DNA of 64,000 nt, taken from Litoreibacter halocynthiae. GTDB lineage: Bacteria; Pseudomonadota; Alphaproteobacteria; Rhodobacterales; Rhodobacteraceae. The translations under genes were made by a program, and so were the position numbers. Shown here in pieces: positions 53,458 through 62,581 of this stretch. Each line of letters starts with the position of its first letter. Positions within the stretch are counted from its first letter, which is position 1. Under the pieces are notes generated by a model. It was not told where the DNA came from. It saw nothing but the letters and a program-made list of their open reading frames with translations, and did no database searches. Location of the stretch: assembly GCF_004365635.1 (NCBI RefSeq), contig NZ_SOBH01000002.1, positions 835,471-899,470 of the forward strand. Reading direction: 5' to 3'.

Positions 53458-54070
53458 CAAGCGCGTCTTTGCGGAACCTTCAGTTGTTATGAATAGCTGC
53501 AATTGGAAAGAAGCGGACCTCGTGCACATTGATCCGAGTAGCGGCATTGTCCCGCGACTCGATCTTTGAGCGTTTCGTTCTCGCTGCACTTTGTATGAAT
53601 GGCCGGTCTTCACGCCGCGTTGCGACAACGAGTTCTTAGCCCTTGCAGCATAATCCGTGCTGCGAGCGCACGCAGCGAAGATTTTTGTTGGTCTCCTGTG
53701 GGCTCTCCAATCACCTTCGCCGCGCGAGCCACGAATGTCCGGATCCGGAAGTGACGCCGCTTGCTGCGTAACGTTTGAAGAGAAAAATGCGGGACAAAGC
53801 CGACTCTTGCAGATGTGGCTATTGCTAACGCGGCATTTCTTCGAACTCGTGGCAACTAGCAGTCCGCAGCTCAGAGAATTCACCAAAGCAGCCATTCGGA
53901 ACCCTTCAATATGGCAATCAACAAACACCATATTGCTCCACGCCGGCTCTTAGATCCCGTCGCCATGAGTTAGGTCTTCCGGTATTTCTGACCAACACCC
54001 ACTTTGGCGCATCACTCACTAAAAAATTTGCCCCTCAATCCCGCCACACAAGACTACCGCGTCGAATTAT
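53458..54070. other. Intergenic region with degenerate dispersed repeat
   Basis: About 610 bases without a credible gene. A long minus-strand frame crosses it, but it runs into the oxidoreductase gene and has no family features. Bases 53613-53688 resemble 63152-63226 (see the repeat entries). Nothing else is recognised. Confidence 0.5.
53613..53688. repeat. Degenerate dispersed repeat, copy A
   Basis: About 75 bases resemble 63152-63226: both begin CGCCGC-TTGCGACA and share the identical core GCGCACGCAGCGAA followed by an AT-rich end. By eye the two agree at roughly two-thirds of positions. It lies in a gene-free region. Confidence 0.5.
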
Positions 54071-55099
54071 TCAGCTATGCATTGTCCGTTTACGGTCCCG
54101 CGTGCTGCGGGTCGCTTCTTCGGATCCATCATGAAAGGTTCCGAACCACTTGTCCCAAGGCATTTCCGCGTTGCCGTAGTTGCATTCATAATAGCGGTGA
54201 TGCAGTTGATGGAAAAAAGCCCCCAACAGCAGCGCCTGACGGTCCTTGGCCCAGATGGCTTCGTAGCCCGAATGGGACGAAGCCGCGCCGAGCATAAGCC
54301 AATAGCCCAAAAATAACATATGGACGGGGTGGCTGGGTAGGATCAGCACGGTCAGGATTGCGCTGAGATAGGCCATGACTTCAATCGGGTGCATCGACAT
54401 CCCCGACCATGGTCCCGTGTTGACGTTGCGATGATGCACCGCGTGCACGTGTCTGTAGATGAAGGGCTGATGCAGGACGAGGTGTACAACATAGAAGTGC
54501 AAGCTTTGCCAAAGTGCCAGCAGCGCAAACATCAGAACAAACCAGATCGGGTGCGCGCTAAAGCTAAGCGTGGTTATCAGCCCGCTGGCATAGGACCACC
54601 TTAAGAAACATTCGAACAGCGACAGGATTGTCGCGCCAAACACCATTGAATGGTAGACATTGTCCCACGTCTGGTAGTCAAATTTGAACAACGCGTTCTT
54701 GCGTTTAGAATAGGGACGTGGGTCGTATTTGAGCAACTTGCCTTGACCGTCAATACCGTAGAACCAGTGGTGCAGACCGCCAGCGACGATCAAAAGCAAA
54801 AGCCAGTTGCGCAGGAACACCCACGCGACCCAGCCCAAGGAAAAGCTGGTTTGTTCTTGCCCCACTGGCTGCACCCAAAAGGCGACCAGAAACGCCAACG
54901 CGAGAAAGATCGAGCGGTCCGAGAACTGTAGCCAATTCTGCCAAACCCATTTTGCTAGGCGACGGGGCTGCGCGGGCCAGAGCCAATAGGGCGCATATTT
55001 GACCGGCAGTTCGGGATGCCAATGCCATTCGCGGCTCATCGGGCCCACGTTTTTGCTGTCAGGCTCAGCTTCCTTGGTAGGTGTGTCTGTAGATGCCAT
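54071..55099 (-). CDS. Sterol desaturase / fatty acid hydroxylase family protein
   Basis: A di-iron membrane hydroxylase of 342 residues with about five helices. The three histidine boxes are visible: HLVLH, HAVHH and HQLHH, with SSHSGYEAIW between the second and third. The N-terminal ~45 residues are hydrophilic. Substrates of bacterial members include lipids and carotenoids; no neighbour narrows this. It is transcribed alone, about 120 bases after the LacI gene on the same strand. Confidence 0.9.
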   Translation of the reverse strand: MASTDTPTKEAEPDSKNVGPMSREWHWHPELPVKYAPYWLWPAQPRRLAKWVWQNWLQFSDRSIFLALAFLVAFWVQPVGQEQTSFSLGWVAWVFLRNWLLLLIVAGGLHHWFYGIDGQGKLLKYDPRPYSKRKNALFKFDYQTWDNVYHSMVFGATILSLFECFLRWSYASGLITTLSFSAHPIWFVLMFALLALWQSLHFYVVHLVLHQPFIYRHVHAVHHRNVNTGPWSGMSMHPIEVMAYLSAILTVLILPSHPVHMLFLGYWLMLGAASSHSGYEAIWAKDRQALLLGAFFHQLHHRYYECNYGNAEMPWDKWFGTFHDGSEEATRSTRDRKRTMHS

Positions 55100-55217
55100 A
55101 CTGACGCCTCAACAATGGAACGGGCACCGCCGATGGAGCGCCTCAGAAATATTTCTAGCCCACAGCAAGTTTCCACGCAGTACCGATTGCGACATTCGCC
55201 ACGCGAAATTATGCAGG

Positions 55218-56261
55218 TTAGAAATTGAGGCTCCGGTCTAGCAGTCGTCCAGCCGAAGACCGTTTGAGCAATTCTGGTGTGCAGTGCAGCCCTGATTTTG
55301 TGGATTCTGGTGTGATAATGGCTGAGGCAAGCGTGCGGCCCGTTTCACGACCAATGCGCTTTGCGGGGATGCGGACCGTCGTGAGAGAAGGTTCGATTTC
55401 ACTGGCACCTTTGAAATCACCGATCCCCGTGACCGACACGTCATCTGGCACAGACAGGCCCGCCGCGGTTGCGCCATAGATGGCCCCCGTCGCCAGAATG
55501 TCGTTACCGCAGATGATGGCCGTCGGGCGAATGTCTTTGCTTAAAAGGTCAATCGTGTCCCTCTTGGACGCAGAAATACTGTACACAGTGGTCAACTGCC
55601 ATTCTGGGCACACTGAAATACCTGCTGCATTCAATGTTCGCATCACGCCTGTATGCCGCGCATTTGCCCGATCATTCCCGATCACAGGTGGCAACATGCA
55701 TGCGATGTCACGATGTCCGAGGTCCAAAACATGTTTCGCGATCAGCTCCCCTGCCAGTTCATTGTCTGTCCCAACACAAGGATAGCGCGCGGTCTGTGAA
55801 TAATTCCACATGAGGACCGTCGGGATCTCCTGCTCATCGATCAATTGAAACACCGCTTCATCGTGATCCAGCCCTGTCAGAACGATCCCGTCAACGCGAT
55901 GTTCTAGCATTTTGCGCAGAATCGCGTATTCGCGCTGCGGGTCATACCCGTGGGACGCCAATAAAATCGTAAAGCCCTGTTTGGCGACCTCGTCCGAGAA
56001 CGCCTGCACGACCTCTGCAAAGATCGCATGGTCCAGCGTTGGGACAAGCACACCGATTGTCCCACTGCGGATGCCATGGATCGTTTGGGCAGCACGGTTG
56101 CGAATATATCCCGTCCGCCGCACAGCAGAATCGATCCTTTTGCGGGTGTCCGACTTCAAAAGTTCCGGGTGATTGAAATAGCGCGACACTGTGGAAGCCG
56201 AGACCTTTGCAGCTTTCGCCACACTCACAATATCAGCTTTTCGTTGTTTTTTCTCAGTCAC
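55218..56261 (-). CDS. LacI family transcriptional regulator
   Basis: A 347-residue repressor. The N-terminal helix-turn-helix and hinge (SVAKAAKVSASTVSRYFNHP) are followed by a periplasmic-binding-like effector domain starting IGVLVPTLDHAIFAEV. It is divergent from the tripartite transporter operon, and a TTTGCAAA dyad sits between them, so control of that operon is probable. The effector may be the transported carboxylate or a CoA intermediate. Confidence 0.92.
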   Translation of the reverse strand: MTEKKQRKADIVSVAKAAKVSASTVSRYFNHPELLKSDTRKRIDSAVRRTGYIRNRAAQTIHGIRSGTIGVLVPTLDHAIFAEVVQAFSDEVAKQGFTILLASHGYDPQREYAILRKMLEHRVDGIVLTGLDHDEAVFQLIDEQEIPTVLMWNYSQTARYPCVGTDNELAGELIAKHVLDLGHRDIACMLPPVIGNDRANARHTGVMRTLNAAGISVCPEWQLTTVYSISASKRDTIDLLSKDIRPTAIICGNDILATGAIYGATAAGLSVPDDVSVTGIGDFKGASEIEPSLTTVRIPAKRIGRETGRTLASAIITPESTKSGLHCTPELLKRSSAGRLLDRSLNF

Positions 56262-56294
56262 TTAAATACCCAGAATGACCAAATTATGAAAACA

Positions 56295-56302
56295 TTTGCA
56301 AA
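56295..56302. promoter_or_regulatory. LacI-type operator candidate
   Basis: The 97-base spacer between the divergent lacI and tctA genes holds the perfect dyad TTTGCAAA with A-rich flanks; a looser GAAAA / TTTTC pair (56288-56292 / 56307-56311) surrounds it. LacI-family proteins bind palindromes with a central GC or CG step of this kind. Confidence 0.5.
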
Positions 56303-56358
56303 ACTATTTTCATTACTTAACTTGGTTAGTCAATATTCAAGTTTGGAGATCTTGGCGC

Positions 56359-57870
56359 TTGGAATTTCTGTTCTACATGGGCGACGTATTCACGCCGATC
56401 AATTTCGGACTGCTCTTGCTTGGCACCATCGGGGGGCTGATCCTTGGGGCCACGCCTGGTCTGTCACCCACCATGACGGTCGCATTGATGATCCCCTTTA
56501 CGTTCAAGCTTGAACCGCAACAGGGGCTTATTTTGCTTGGTGCCGCCTATACGTCCACTGTGGCAGGCGGCGCGGTCAGTGCCATTCTGTTAAAAATTCC
56601 TGGCGCACCGGCCAATATCGCCACCACGCTGGATGGTCATACGATGGCGCAGAAGGGCGAAGGGGCGAAAGCGTTGCAACTGTCGTTCATCGCGTCGGCT
56701 ATTGGCGGGCTTTTTGGCGTCTTTCTCCTGATATTTTTGACACCTGTTCTGGCGCAATGGGCGCTCGCGTTTGGTCCGTCAGAGCTGTTTTGGCTGGCGA
56801 TCCTCGGTGTTACTGTCATCGGAACACTGGATTCAAGTTCAGTCGTCAAGGGCCTGCTGTCAGGCTGCATTGGTTTGTGGCTTGCGACAATCGGGTTTGA
56901 CGACATCATGGGTGCGCAGCGGTTTATCTTCCATTCGTCTGTCAGTGGCGGGATCAATGTGATCCCCGCGCTAATCGGGTTGTTTGCGATCCCGCAGGTT
57001 ATCACGATGTTTGCCAAGGGACCTAAAGGAACGGATGCCGAAATCATCGTCGTTCAACACCACCCGATTGGCAAAGCGTTCAACGAAATTTTCAGCCGCA
57101 AACGCGCGCTGGCTATCGGTACGGCCATCGGGTCGGTCATTGGCTTGATCCCTGGTGTGGGCGGCCAGATCGCGGGTCTTGTGGCCTATGATCAATCCAA
57201 AAAGATGAGCTCTGAAAGCGCGAAGTTCGGCACCGGCCACCCCGAAGGCGTGATCGCCGCAGAAAGTGCGAACAACGCGATGGTCGGCCCGTCCTTGGTG
57301 CCGTTGTTGACGCTCTCCATTCCTGGTTCTCCCACTGCGGCGGTTCTCCTTGGCGGCCTCCTGATCCACGGCATTTTCCCCGGTCCGACCCTGTTCACGC
57401 AATACCCGCAAGTCGTCTGGCCGTTCATCAATTCCATGCTGATCGGGCAAATTCTGATGTGCGTGTTTGGCCTGTTGATTGCGGGATGGGCTGCAAACGT
57501 TGCCCGGGTCCCGCCGGCTGTGATGGCCGCTGTGGTTCTGGGGCTTGCTGTATTTGGCAGCTATTCGGTCCAGCATTCCATGGGGGATGTTTATGTTATG
57601 GCGTCCCTCGGGCTTGGCATGTTCTTCCTTGAACGGTTCGGCTTTTCGGCAGCCCCGCTTGTCCTTGGTCTGATCCTTGGACCCATCGCAGAAGCCAACT
57701 TTATGCAAGGCGCGATGATCGCCAATGCCACCGTTGGGCAGATGGCCTATTTCTTCACCGGATGGCTGAACTGGTTGCTGATCCTGATCGTCGTGGCCTC
57801 AATCGGCTATTCGATCTGGATGGAGTTGCGCCAACGTCGCTATACCACAAAAGAGGATGCCCAAGCATGA
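56359..57870 (+). CDS. Tripartite tricarboxylate transporter, large membrane subunit (TctA family)
   Basis: Large permease of a TTT importer, 503 residues with about 12 helices. Typical TctA segments are GLILGATPGLSPTMTVALMIPF near the N-terminus and IGSVIGLIPGVGGQIAGLVAY near the middle (the two half-repeats), and LLGGLLIHGIFPGPTLF. I chose TTG 56359 because GGAGAT precedes it at normal distance and it gives the hydrophilic leader usual in TctA; ATG 56377 is the alternative. It overlaps tctB as ATGA. Confidence 0.92.
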   Translation: MEFLFYMGDVFTPINFGLLLLGTIGGLILGATPGLSPTMTVALMIPFTFKLEPQQGLILLGAAYTSTVAGGAVSAILLKIPGAPANIATTLDGHTMAQKGEGAKALQLSFIASAIGGLFGVFLLIFLTPVLAQWALAFGPSELFWLAILGVTVIGTLDSSSVVKGLLSGCIGLWLATIGFDDIMGAQRFIFHSSVSGGINVIPALIGLFAIPQVITMFAKGPKGTDAEIIVVQHHPIGKAFNEIFSRKRALAIGTAIGSVIGLIPGVGGQIAGLVAYDQSKKMSSESAKFGTGHPEGVIAAESANNAMVGPSLVPLLTLSIPGSPTAAVLLGGLLIHGIFPGPTLFTQYPQVVWPFINSMLIGQILMCVFGLLIAGWAANVARVPPAVMAAVVLGLAVFGSYSVQHSMGDVYVMASLGLGMFFLERFGFSAAPLVLGLILGPIAEANFMQGAMIANATVGQMAYFFTGWLNWLLILIVVASIGYSIWMELRQRRYTTKEDAQA

Positions 57871-58334
57871 GCACCGATCTTCCGCGAAACCAGCACATTA
57901 TTGCATCCGGCCTGATCTCAGCTGTGGGTATCACGGTGGCCTACACCAGTTTTACCCAGGAACCGGCAGGCGCATTCGTTTTTCCGCGCCTCATCTCATC
58001 GGTGTTTGCGGTGCTCGCGATCTGGACATTTGTCAAAGCCGTTCTGGGGTGTAGCAAAGTCGGCGCAGGGATCAGCGGTGTCGAGATGCGCAACATGCTG
58101 CCCGGCCTGATCGTCACGCTCATCTATGCTTTTTGGGCGGCCAAGGAACTGGGGTTCTACACGGCGACAACAATCGCCTTTTTCATTCTACTGACGATCT
58201 ATGATCCCGCGCCCCACAACGCGCCCATGACATGGATCAAACGGGTTCTAATCACCGCTGGCTTCATAGCGGTCATGTACGGTCTCTTCGCGGTCTTGCT
58301 GAATGTATTCACACCGAGAGAGATTTTTTCCTGA
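57867..58334 (+). CDS. Tripartite tricarboxylate transporter, small membrane subunit (TctB family)
   Basis: Small permease subunit, 155 residues with four predicted helices. It begins with a short polar leader and a helix (HIIASGLISAVGITVAYTSF), and ends with the longer helix VLITAGFIAVMYGLFAVLLNVF. The start overlaps the TctA stop. The TctA-TctB-TctC order is uncommon but known for TTT operons. Confidence 0.88.
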   Translation: MSTDLPRNQHIIASGLISAVGITVAYTSFTQEPAGAFVFPRLISSVFAVLAIWTFVKAVLGCSKVGAGISGVEMRNMLPGLIVTLIYAFWAAKELGFYTATTIAFFILLTIYDPAPHNAPMTWIKRVLITAGFIAVMYGLFAVLLNVFTPREIFS

Positions 58335-58378
58335 ATCAGCGGGAGGCAGCTTCAGGGTCTAACCAAGGGAGAGAAACT

Positions 58379-59347
58379 ATGAGAAATTGGATTGCAGGCG
58401 CGGTTATCGCGCTCACGGCGATGGCAGGCACGGCGATGGCAGACGGCCACGGCGATTACCCCGAACGCCCGATCATGCTGATGGTCAGCTACGGTGCTGG
58501 CGGTGCGACCGACTTTCAGGCGCGTATCGTGACAATGACAGCAGGCAACGAAGACGCCTTGAACATGCCAGTCGCTATTCTGAACAAATCCGGCGCGGGT
58601 GGCCGTGTGGGTTGGAACTGGCTTGCGACCCAGGCCGAAGCAGACGGTTACACACTGGGCGCTTATAATGTGCCGCACTTTATCGCGCAGTCCATCGAGG
58701 GCGGTGTCGATTATTCCACCGACAGTTTCGAGCCGATTGCAAACTGGGGCGCTGATCCTGCAGTTTTCGTTGTTGCCGCAGACAGCAAATTCAACTCCAT
58801 GTCTGACGTCATTGCCTACGCAACAGATAACCCCGGCGGGTTGACGTTCTCTGGCGCTGGTCTGTTTGTGGGCCACCACATTGCAGCACTTCAGCTTGAA
58901 AAGGCCGCCGGTGTTGAACTGGCCTATATCCCCAACAACGCTGGTGGCGCTGGTGCGATGCGCGCCGTGATCGCGGGCGAAGTTTTGGGCGGTGTGAACA
59001 ACTTGTCCGACGCATTCCGTGCGCGCGAAGCTGGCACTGTCAAAATCCTCGGCGTGTTCGACCTTGAGCGCAACGCGTTCATCGACGATGTGCCAACGAT
59101 GATGGAGCAAGGCTACGAGATCGACAACGCATCCGTGAACTATCGCGGTGTGATGGTGCCTGCCGGTACGCCGCAGCCAATCATTGACCACCTCGCCGCT
59201 GTCGTTCCGACAATGTTCGAAAACGGCCGCGTTGCCAGCCGCATGGAAGCAGGCGGTTCCCCCATGCACATCATGAACCGTGAAGAAGTTCTTGAAATGT
59301 GGGCACAGCGTCAGGTGACGCTTGAGGCGCTTTTGGCCGACCTCTAA
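58379..59347 (+). CDS. Tripartite tricarboxylate transporter substrate-binding protein (TctC/Bug family)
   Basis: Periplasmic binding protein of 322 residues; signal peptide MRNWIAGAVIALTAMAGTAMA. The Bug-family N-terminus reads YPERPIMLMVSYGAGGATDF; the next landmarks are GRVGWNWLATQAEADGYTLG and AGGAGAMRAVIAGEV. Bug proteins bind carboxylates or related small acids through the first loop and GAGG region. ATG 58379 follows GGGAGAGAAACT; the longer upstream frame lies in tctB. Given the two enzymes downstream, sulfoacetate or a similar short acid is a likely ligand. Confidence 0.92.
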   Translation: MRNWIAGAVIALTAMAGTAMADGHGDYPERPIMLMVSYGAGGATDFQARIVTMTAGNEDALNMPVAILNKSGAGGRVGWNWLATQAEADGYTLGAYNVPHFIAQSIEGGVDYSTDSFEPIANWGADPAVFVVAADSKFNSMSDVIAYATDNPGGLTFSGAGLFVGHHIAALQLEKAAGVELAYIPNNAGGAGAMRAVIAGEVLGGVNNLSDAFRAREAGTVKILGVFDLERNAFIDDVPTMMEQGYEIDNASVNYRGVMVPAGTPQPIIDHLAAVVPTMFENGRVASRMEAGGSPMHIMNREEVLEMWAQRQVTLEALLADL

Positions 59348-59365
59348 GGCACTGACAGGCATAAA

Positions 59366-59390
59366 GGCGGGGCGGCATTTTCGCCCCGCC
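59366..59390 (+). other. Intercistronic stem-loop behind tctC
   Basis: A perfect 9-bp GC stem (GGCGGGGCG / CGCCCCGCC, loop GCATTTT) lies 18 bases after the binding-protein stop and ends 18 bases before the next ATG. Without a T-run it most likely stabilises the tctC message or reduces read-through into the dehydrogenase gene. Confidence 0.65.
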
Positions 59391-59408
59391 ACACTCAAAG
59401 GATGTCCC

Positions 59409-60812
59409 ATGAACACTCAAGATCCCATCGCCGAAGTCGAAACTATCGTCGCCCGCGCCCGCGCCGCACAGGCCGCGTTTGAGGCGAACGGGTCACAGGA
59501 AAAATATGACCGCGCAGCACAAGCCGCTGCATGGGCTATCATGGAACCGGACCGAAATCGCATTCTTGCTAAAATGGCCGTTGAAACAACGGGCCTTGGC
59601 AACGTTCCTGACAAGATTACAAAAAACCATCGAAAGACACTGGGCCTGATGCGCGACATTGCAGACGCCAAGACGTTCGGCGTGATCCGCGATGACAAAG
59701 ACACAGGTATCACCGAGATCGCGCGCGCCATAGGGGTCATCGGTGCTGTGGTTCCTTCCACCAACCCAGGTGCCACACCCGCGAACAACATCATTAATGC
59801 TCTGAAATGCGGCAACGCGATTGTCGTATCGCCCTCGCCCAAAGGCGTGCCAACATGCGAAACCCTTATCGGGTATATCCATGCCGAATTTGACAAACTC
59901 GGGCTGGACCGTGACCTCGTACAGATGGTTCCGGGCCGTGGGTCAAAGGAAAAAACGCAACGATTGCTTGAAATTTCCGATCTGATCGTCGTCACGGGCA
60001 GCCAGAACAACGTCAAACGTGCCTATACGTCCGGCACGCCTGCATTGGCTGTGGGGGCTGGCAATGTCTGTGTCATCGTGGATGAAACGGCCGACCTGAC
60101 GGCTGCGGCCCAAAAGATAGCAGCGTCTAAGACGTTTGATAATGCCACCTCCTGTAGCTCGGAAAATTCTATCGTTGTGGTCAATGACATCTATGATGCC
60201 TTTACCGCTGAGCTGGCAAAGGCCGGCGGTGCATTGATCACGGATGACAGCAAGGTGACTGGCACGCTTTGGGTCAAAGGTCATTTGAATCCACGCGCCA
60301 TTGCACAAGATGCGGACGCCATGATCGACGCCCTTGGGTTAAGTGACGAAGTCCCACAGGGAACGCAGTTCGTCGCCGTGGAAACCAAAGGCATCGGTTC
60401 TGATTTCCCTCTGTCTGGCGAAAAACTAAGCCGTGTCCTGACAGTTTACCGCGCCCGTGATTTTGACGCCGCGGTTGGCATCACTCGAGAGGTACAGCTG
60501 CATCAGGGTGCAGGGCATTCCGTTGGCATTCACACCAATGATGACACCCGTCCACTAACGCTCGCCAAGGCGACCCCGACCAGCCGCGTGATAGTCAATC
60601 AGGCCCATACGTTTGCCACCGGCGGATCTTTCACCAATGGAATGCCGTTTTCATTGTCCATGGGCTGCGGGTCGTGGGGTGGTAATTCGATCGATGACAA
60701 CCTGCATTGGAAACACTTCATCCAATCCACGAAAATCGTGCGCGAAATTCCGGCCCGTGAGCCAGCCGTCGAGGATATCTTTGACGATTATTGGAAACAG
60801 GTCGGCAAGTGA
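59409..60812 (+). CDS. Acylating aldehyde dehydrogenase, sulfoacetaldehyde dehydrogenase (SauS)-like
   Basis: CoA-dependent aldehyde dehydrogenase of 467 residues, interconverting an acyl-CoA and its aldehyde with NAD(P). It matches the EutE/SauS group: VPSTNPGATPANNIINALK, GTPALAVGAGNVCVIVDE, catalytic Cys249 in NATSCSSEN, HTFATGGSFTNGMPFSLSMG. By length, and with an AMP-forming CoA ligase and an anion transporter next to it, it best fits SauS, which reduces sulfoacetyl-CoA to sulfoacetaldehyde. Other short acyl-CoAs cannot be excluded. The stop overlaps the ligase GTG (GTGA). Confidence 0.85.
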   Translation: MNTQDPIAEVETIVARARAAQAAFEANGSQEKYDRAAQAAAWAIMEPDRNRILAKMAVETTGLGNVPDKITKNHRKTLGLMRDIADAKTFGVIRDDKDTGITEIARAIGVIGAVVPSTNPGATPANNIINALKCGNAIVVSPSPKGVPTCETLIGYIHAEFDKLGLDRDLVQMVPGRGSKEKTQRLLEISDLIVVTGSQNNVKRAYTSGTPALAVGAGNVCVIVDETADLTAAAQKIAASKTFDNATSCSSENSIVVVNDIYDAFTAELAKAGGALITDDSKVTGTLWVKGHLNPRAIAQDADAMIDALGLSDEVPQGTQFVAVETKGIGSDFPLSGEKLSRVLTVYRARDFDAAVGITREVQLHQGAGHSVGIHTNDDTRPLTLAKATPTSRVIVNQAHTFATGGSFTNGMPFSLSMGCGSWGGNSIDDNLHWKHFIQSTKIVREIPAREPAVEDIFDDYWKQVGK

Positions 60813-62296
60813 TTTTCGATCCAGCATCTCCACCCGTAGGAACCGTGCGCGACTGGTTGGATGCCCGCGCAGAAGGCGATGGGATCGCTATCGTATTTCC
60901 TGAAACCGGTGAGACGCTCGGTTGGCGCAGCCTGCGCAATGAGGCGCGCCAAATCGCCGAATTTCTGACGGCTTTGGGGGTCGCAAAGGGCGAAAGCGTT
61001 GCGATTGTCCAGCCAAATGGCCGCGAAGGTGTGATCGCAACCTACGCGACCCTCTACGGTGGATTTCGCGCCACAATGATTAACCTTGCTGCGGGTCCCG
61101 CAGCGATTTCCTACGCGTTGGACCATTCAGGCGCGCGGTTTGCGTTCGTACACGCATCCCAAGCCGATACATTTTCAAAAGTTGCGCCAGATGGCGTCAC
61201 AGCCCTCAAAGCCGAAAATATTCAGACACCCGCTATTTTGCATGATATCAATTCCGATGATCATGCCCTCCTGATGTACACATCCGGCACCACCGGCAAA
61301 CCCAAGGGCGTCGTGCACAGTCACGCAAGCCTTCTGGCAGGCGGTTGGACAACAGCTGTTGCCCATGCGCTGACGCCGCAGGATCGCGGTTTTTGTGTTC
61401 TGCCGATTTATCACATCAACGGGCTGTGCGTGACAGTGATCGGGGCGCTGGTGTCGGGCGGGTCGCTTGCCATGGTGTCGCGTTTTTCAGCAAGCAAGTT
61501 TTGGGATCAGGTCGAGGCTGGTGAGGCCACCTGGTTCTCGGTGGTGCCCACCATCATCAGCCATTTGTTACACGGCTCGTCAAACCCAGATGGAAAGACA
61601 CGCGCGCGTTTGCGTTTCGGACGGTCTGCGTCCTCGGCTTTGGCAATTGAAACCCAATCCGCATTCGAGGGCCGTTTCGAAGTGCCAATCATTGAAACTA
61701 TGGGTCTCACAGAAACTGCGGCGCAAATTCTGTCAAACCCCTTGCCTCCCGGTGTGCGCAAAATCGGATCGCCCGGCGTTGGCTATGGCAATTCAGTGCA
61801 GATCATGACTCCGCAACTGACCGAAGCCGCTCGCGACACCGAAGGGGAAATCGCTGTACGTGGACCAAATGTCATGCGTGAGTATCTTCATAACCCGCAG
61901 GCGACAGCGGGCACCTTTGCGGGCGACTGGCTGCGCACCGGCGATCTTGGCCGGATGGACGCAGATGGATATGTCTTTGTGACAGGTCGCCTGAAGGAGT
62001 TGATTATCAAAGGTGGTGAAAATATCGCCCCACGCGAAATCGACGAGGTTCTTTATGGTCTTAACGATGTCGTAGAGGCAGCTGCATTCGCGCGTCCTTG
62101 CCCGCAATATGGCGAACGTGTCGAGGCCGCCGTTGCGCTGATCGACGGGTCAACTTTGAGCGAAGCAGAGCTTATTTCAAGGTGTATCGAACGGCTTGGT
62201 GCATTTAAATCACCTGAAAAGGTCCATATTCTAAACGAGCTGCCAAAGGGTCCTTCGGGGAAAATCCAACGACTGAAATTGGCTGAACTGCTTTGA
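60809..62296 (+). CDS. AMP-forming acyl-CoA ligase, sulfoacetate-CoA ligase (SauT)-like
   Basis: Activates a carboxylic acid as its CoA thioester with ATP. The 495 residues carry the P-loop LMYTSGTTGKPKGVVHSH (about residues 155-172), MGLTETAAQ, LRTGDLGRMDADGYVFVTGR and the C-terminal catalytic Lys in KGPSGKIQR. Two starts are possible: GTG 60809, overlapping the preceding stop, or TTG 60791. Directly behind the acylating dehydrogenase and TTT transporter, a SauT-like function (sulfoacetate to sulfoacetyl-CoA) is the best guess. Confidence 0.85.
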   Translation: MIFDPASPPVGTVRDWLDARAEGDGIAIVFPETGETLGWRSLRNEARQIAEFLTALGVAKGESVAIVQPNGREGVIATYATLYGGFRATMINLAAGPAAISYALDHSGARFAFVHASQADTFSKVAPDGVTALKAENIQTPAILHDINSDDHALLMYTSGTTGKPKGVVHSHASLLAGGWTTAVAHALTPQDRGFCVLPIYHINGLCVTVIGALVSGGSLAMVSRFSASKFWDQVEAGEATWFSVVPTIISHLLHGSSNPDGKTRARLRFGRSASSALAIETQSAFEGRFEVPIIETMGLTETAAQILSNPLPPGVRKIGSPGVGYGNSVQIMTPQLTEAARDTEGEIAVRGPNVMREYLHNPQATAGTFAGDWLRTGDLGRMDADGYVFVTGRLKELIIKGGENIAPREIDEVLYGLNDVVEAAAFARPCPQYGERVEAAVALIDGSTLSEAELISRCIERLGAFKSPEKVHILNELPKGPSGKIQRLKLAELL

Positions 62297-62581
62297 CTAG
62301 GGGTTAGAGTTGGCAGCGTTGATTGGCATCCATTGCACGCGAAACCTCGACATTTCACTAGGTTCGAAGCCTGAGCGCTTGATGCGCACGTTGATTACGT
62401 AAATGATTGGTTTCTCCGCCCTGTGCCGGCGTCAGGATTTCAGTAGTCGAGGGTAATTCTGTGCTGCATGAGCTCGCGGCACAAGAACCAAACTCAAAGA
62501 ATGAGTTTCGCGGCCCACGAGGTATCACAGCATCTTAACCACTTCGAACCGACGAACGGCATCAGCCGTTCGCTAACTTTA
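62297..62581. other. Intergenic region without recognisable gene
   Basis: About 285 bases between the ligase gene and the recombinase remnant. I see no gene, and no hairpin followed by a T-run. Confidence 0.45.

Noticed and set aside
53170..53931. 253-residue open frame on the minus strand
   Set aside because: It overlaps the end of the Gfo/Idh/MocA gene and the dispersed repeat, has no family features, and looks like read-through of non-coding DNA.
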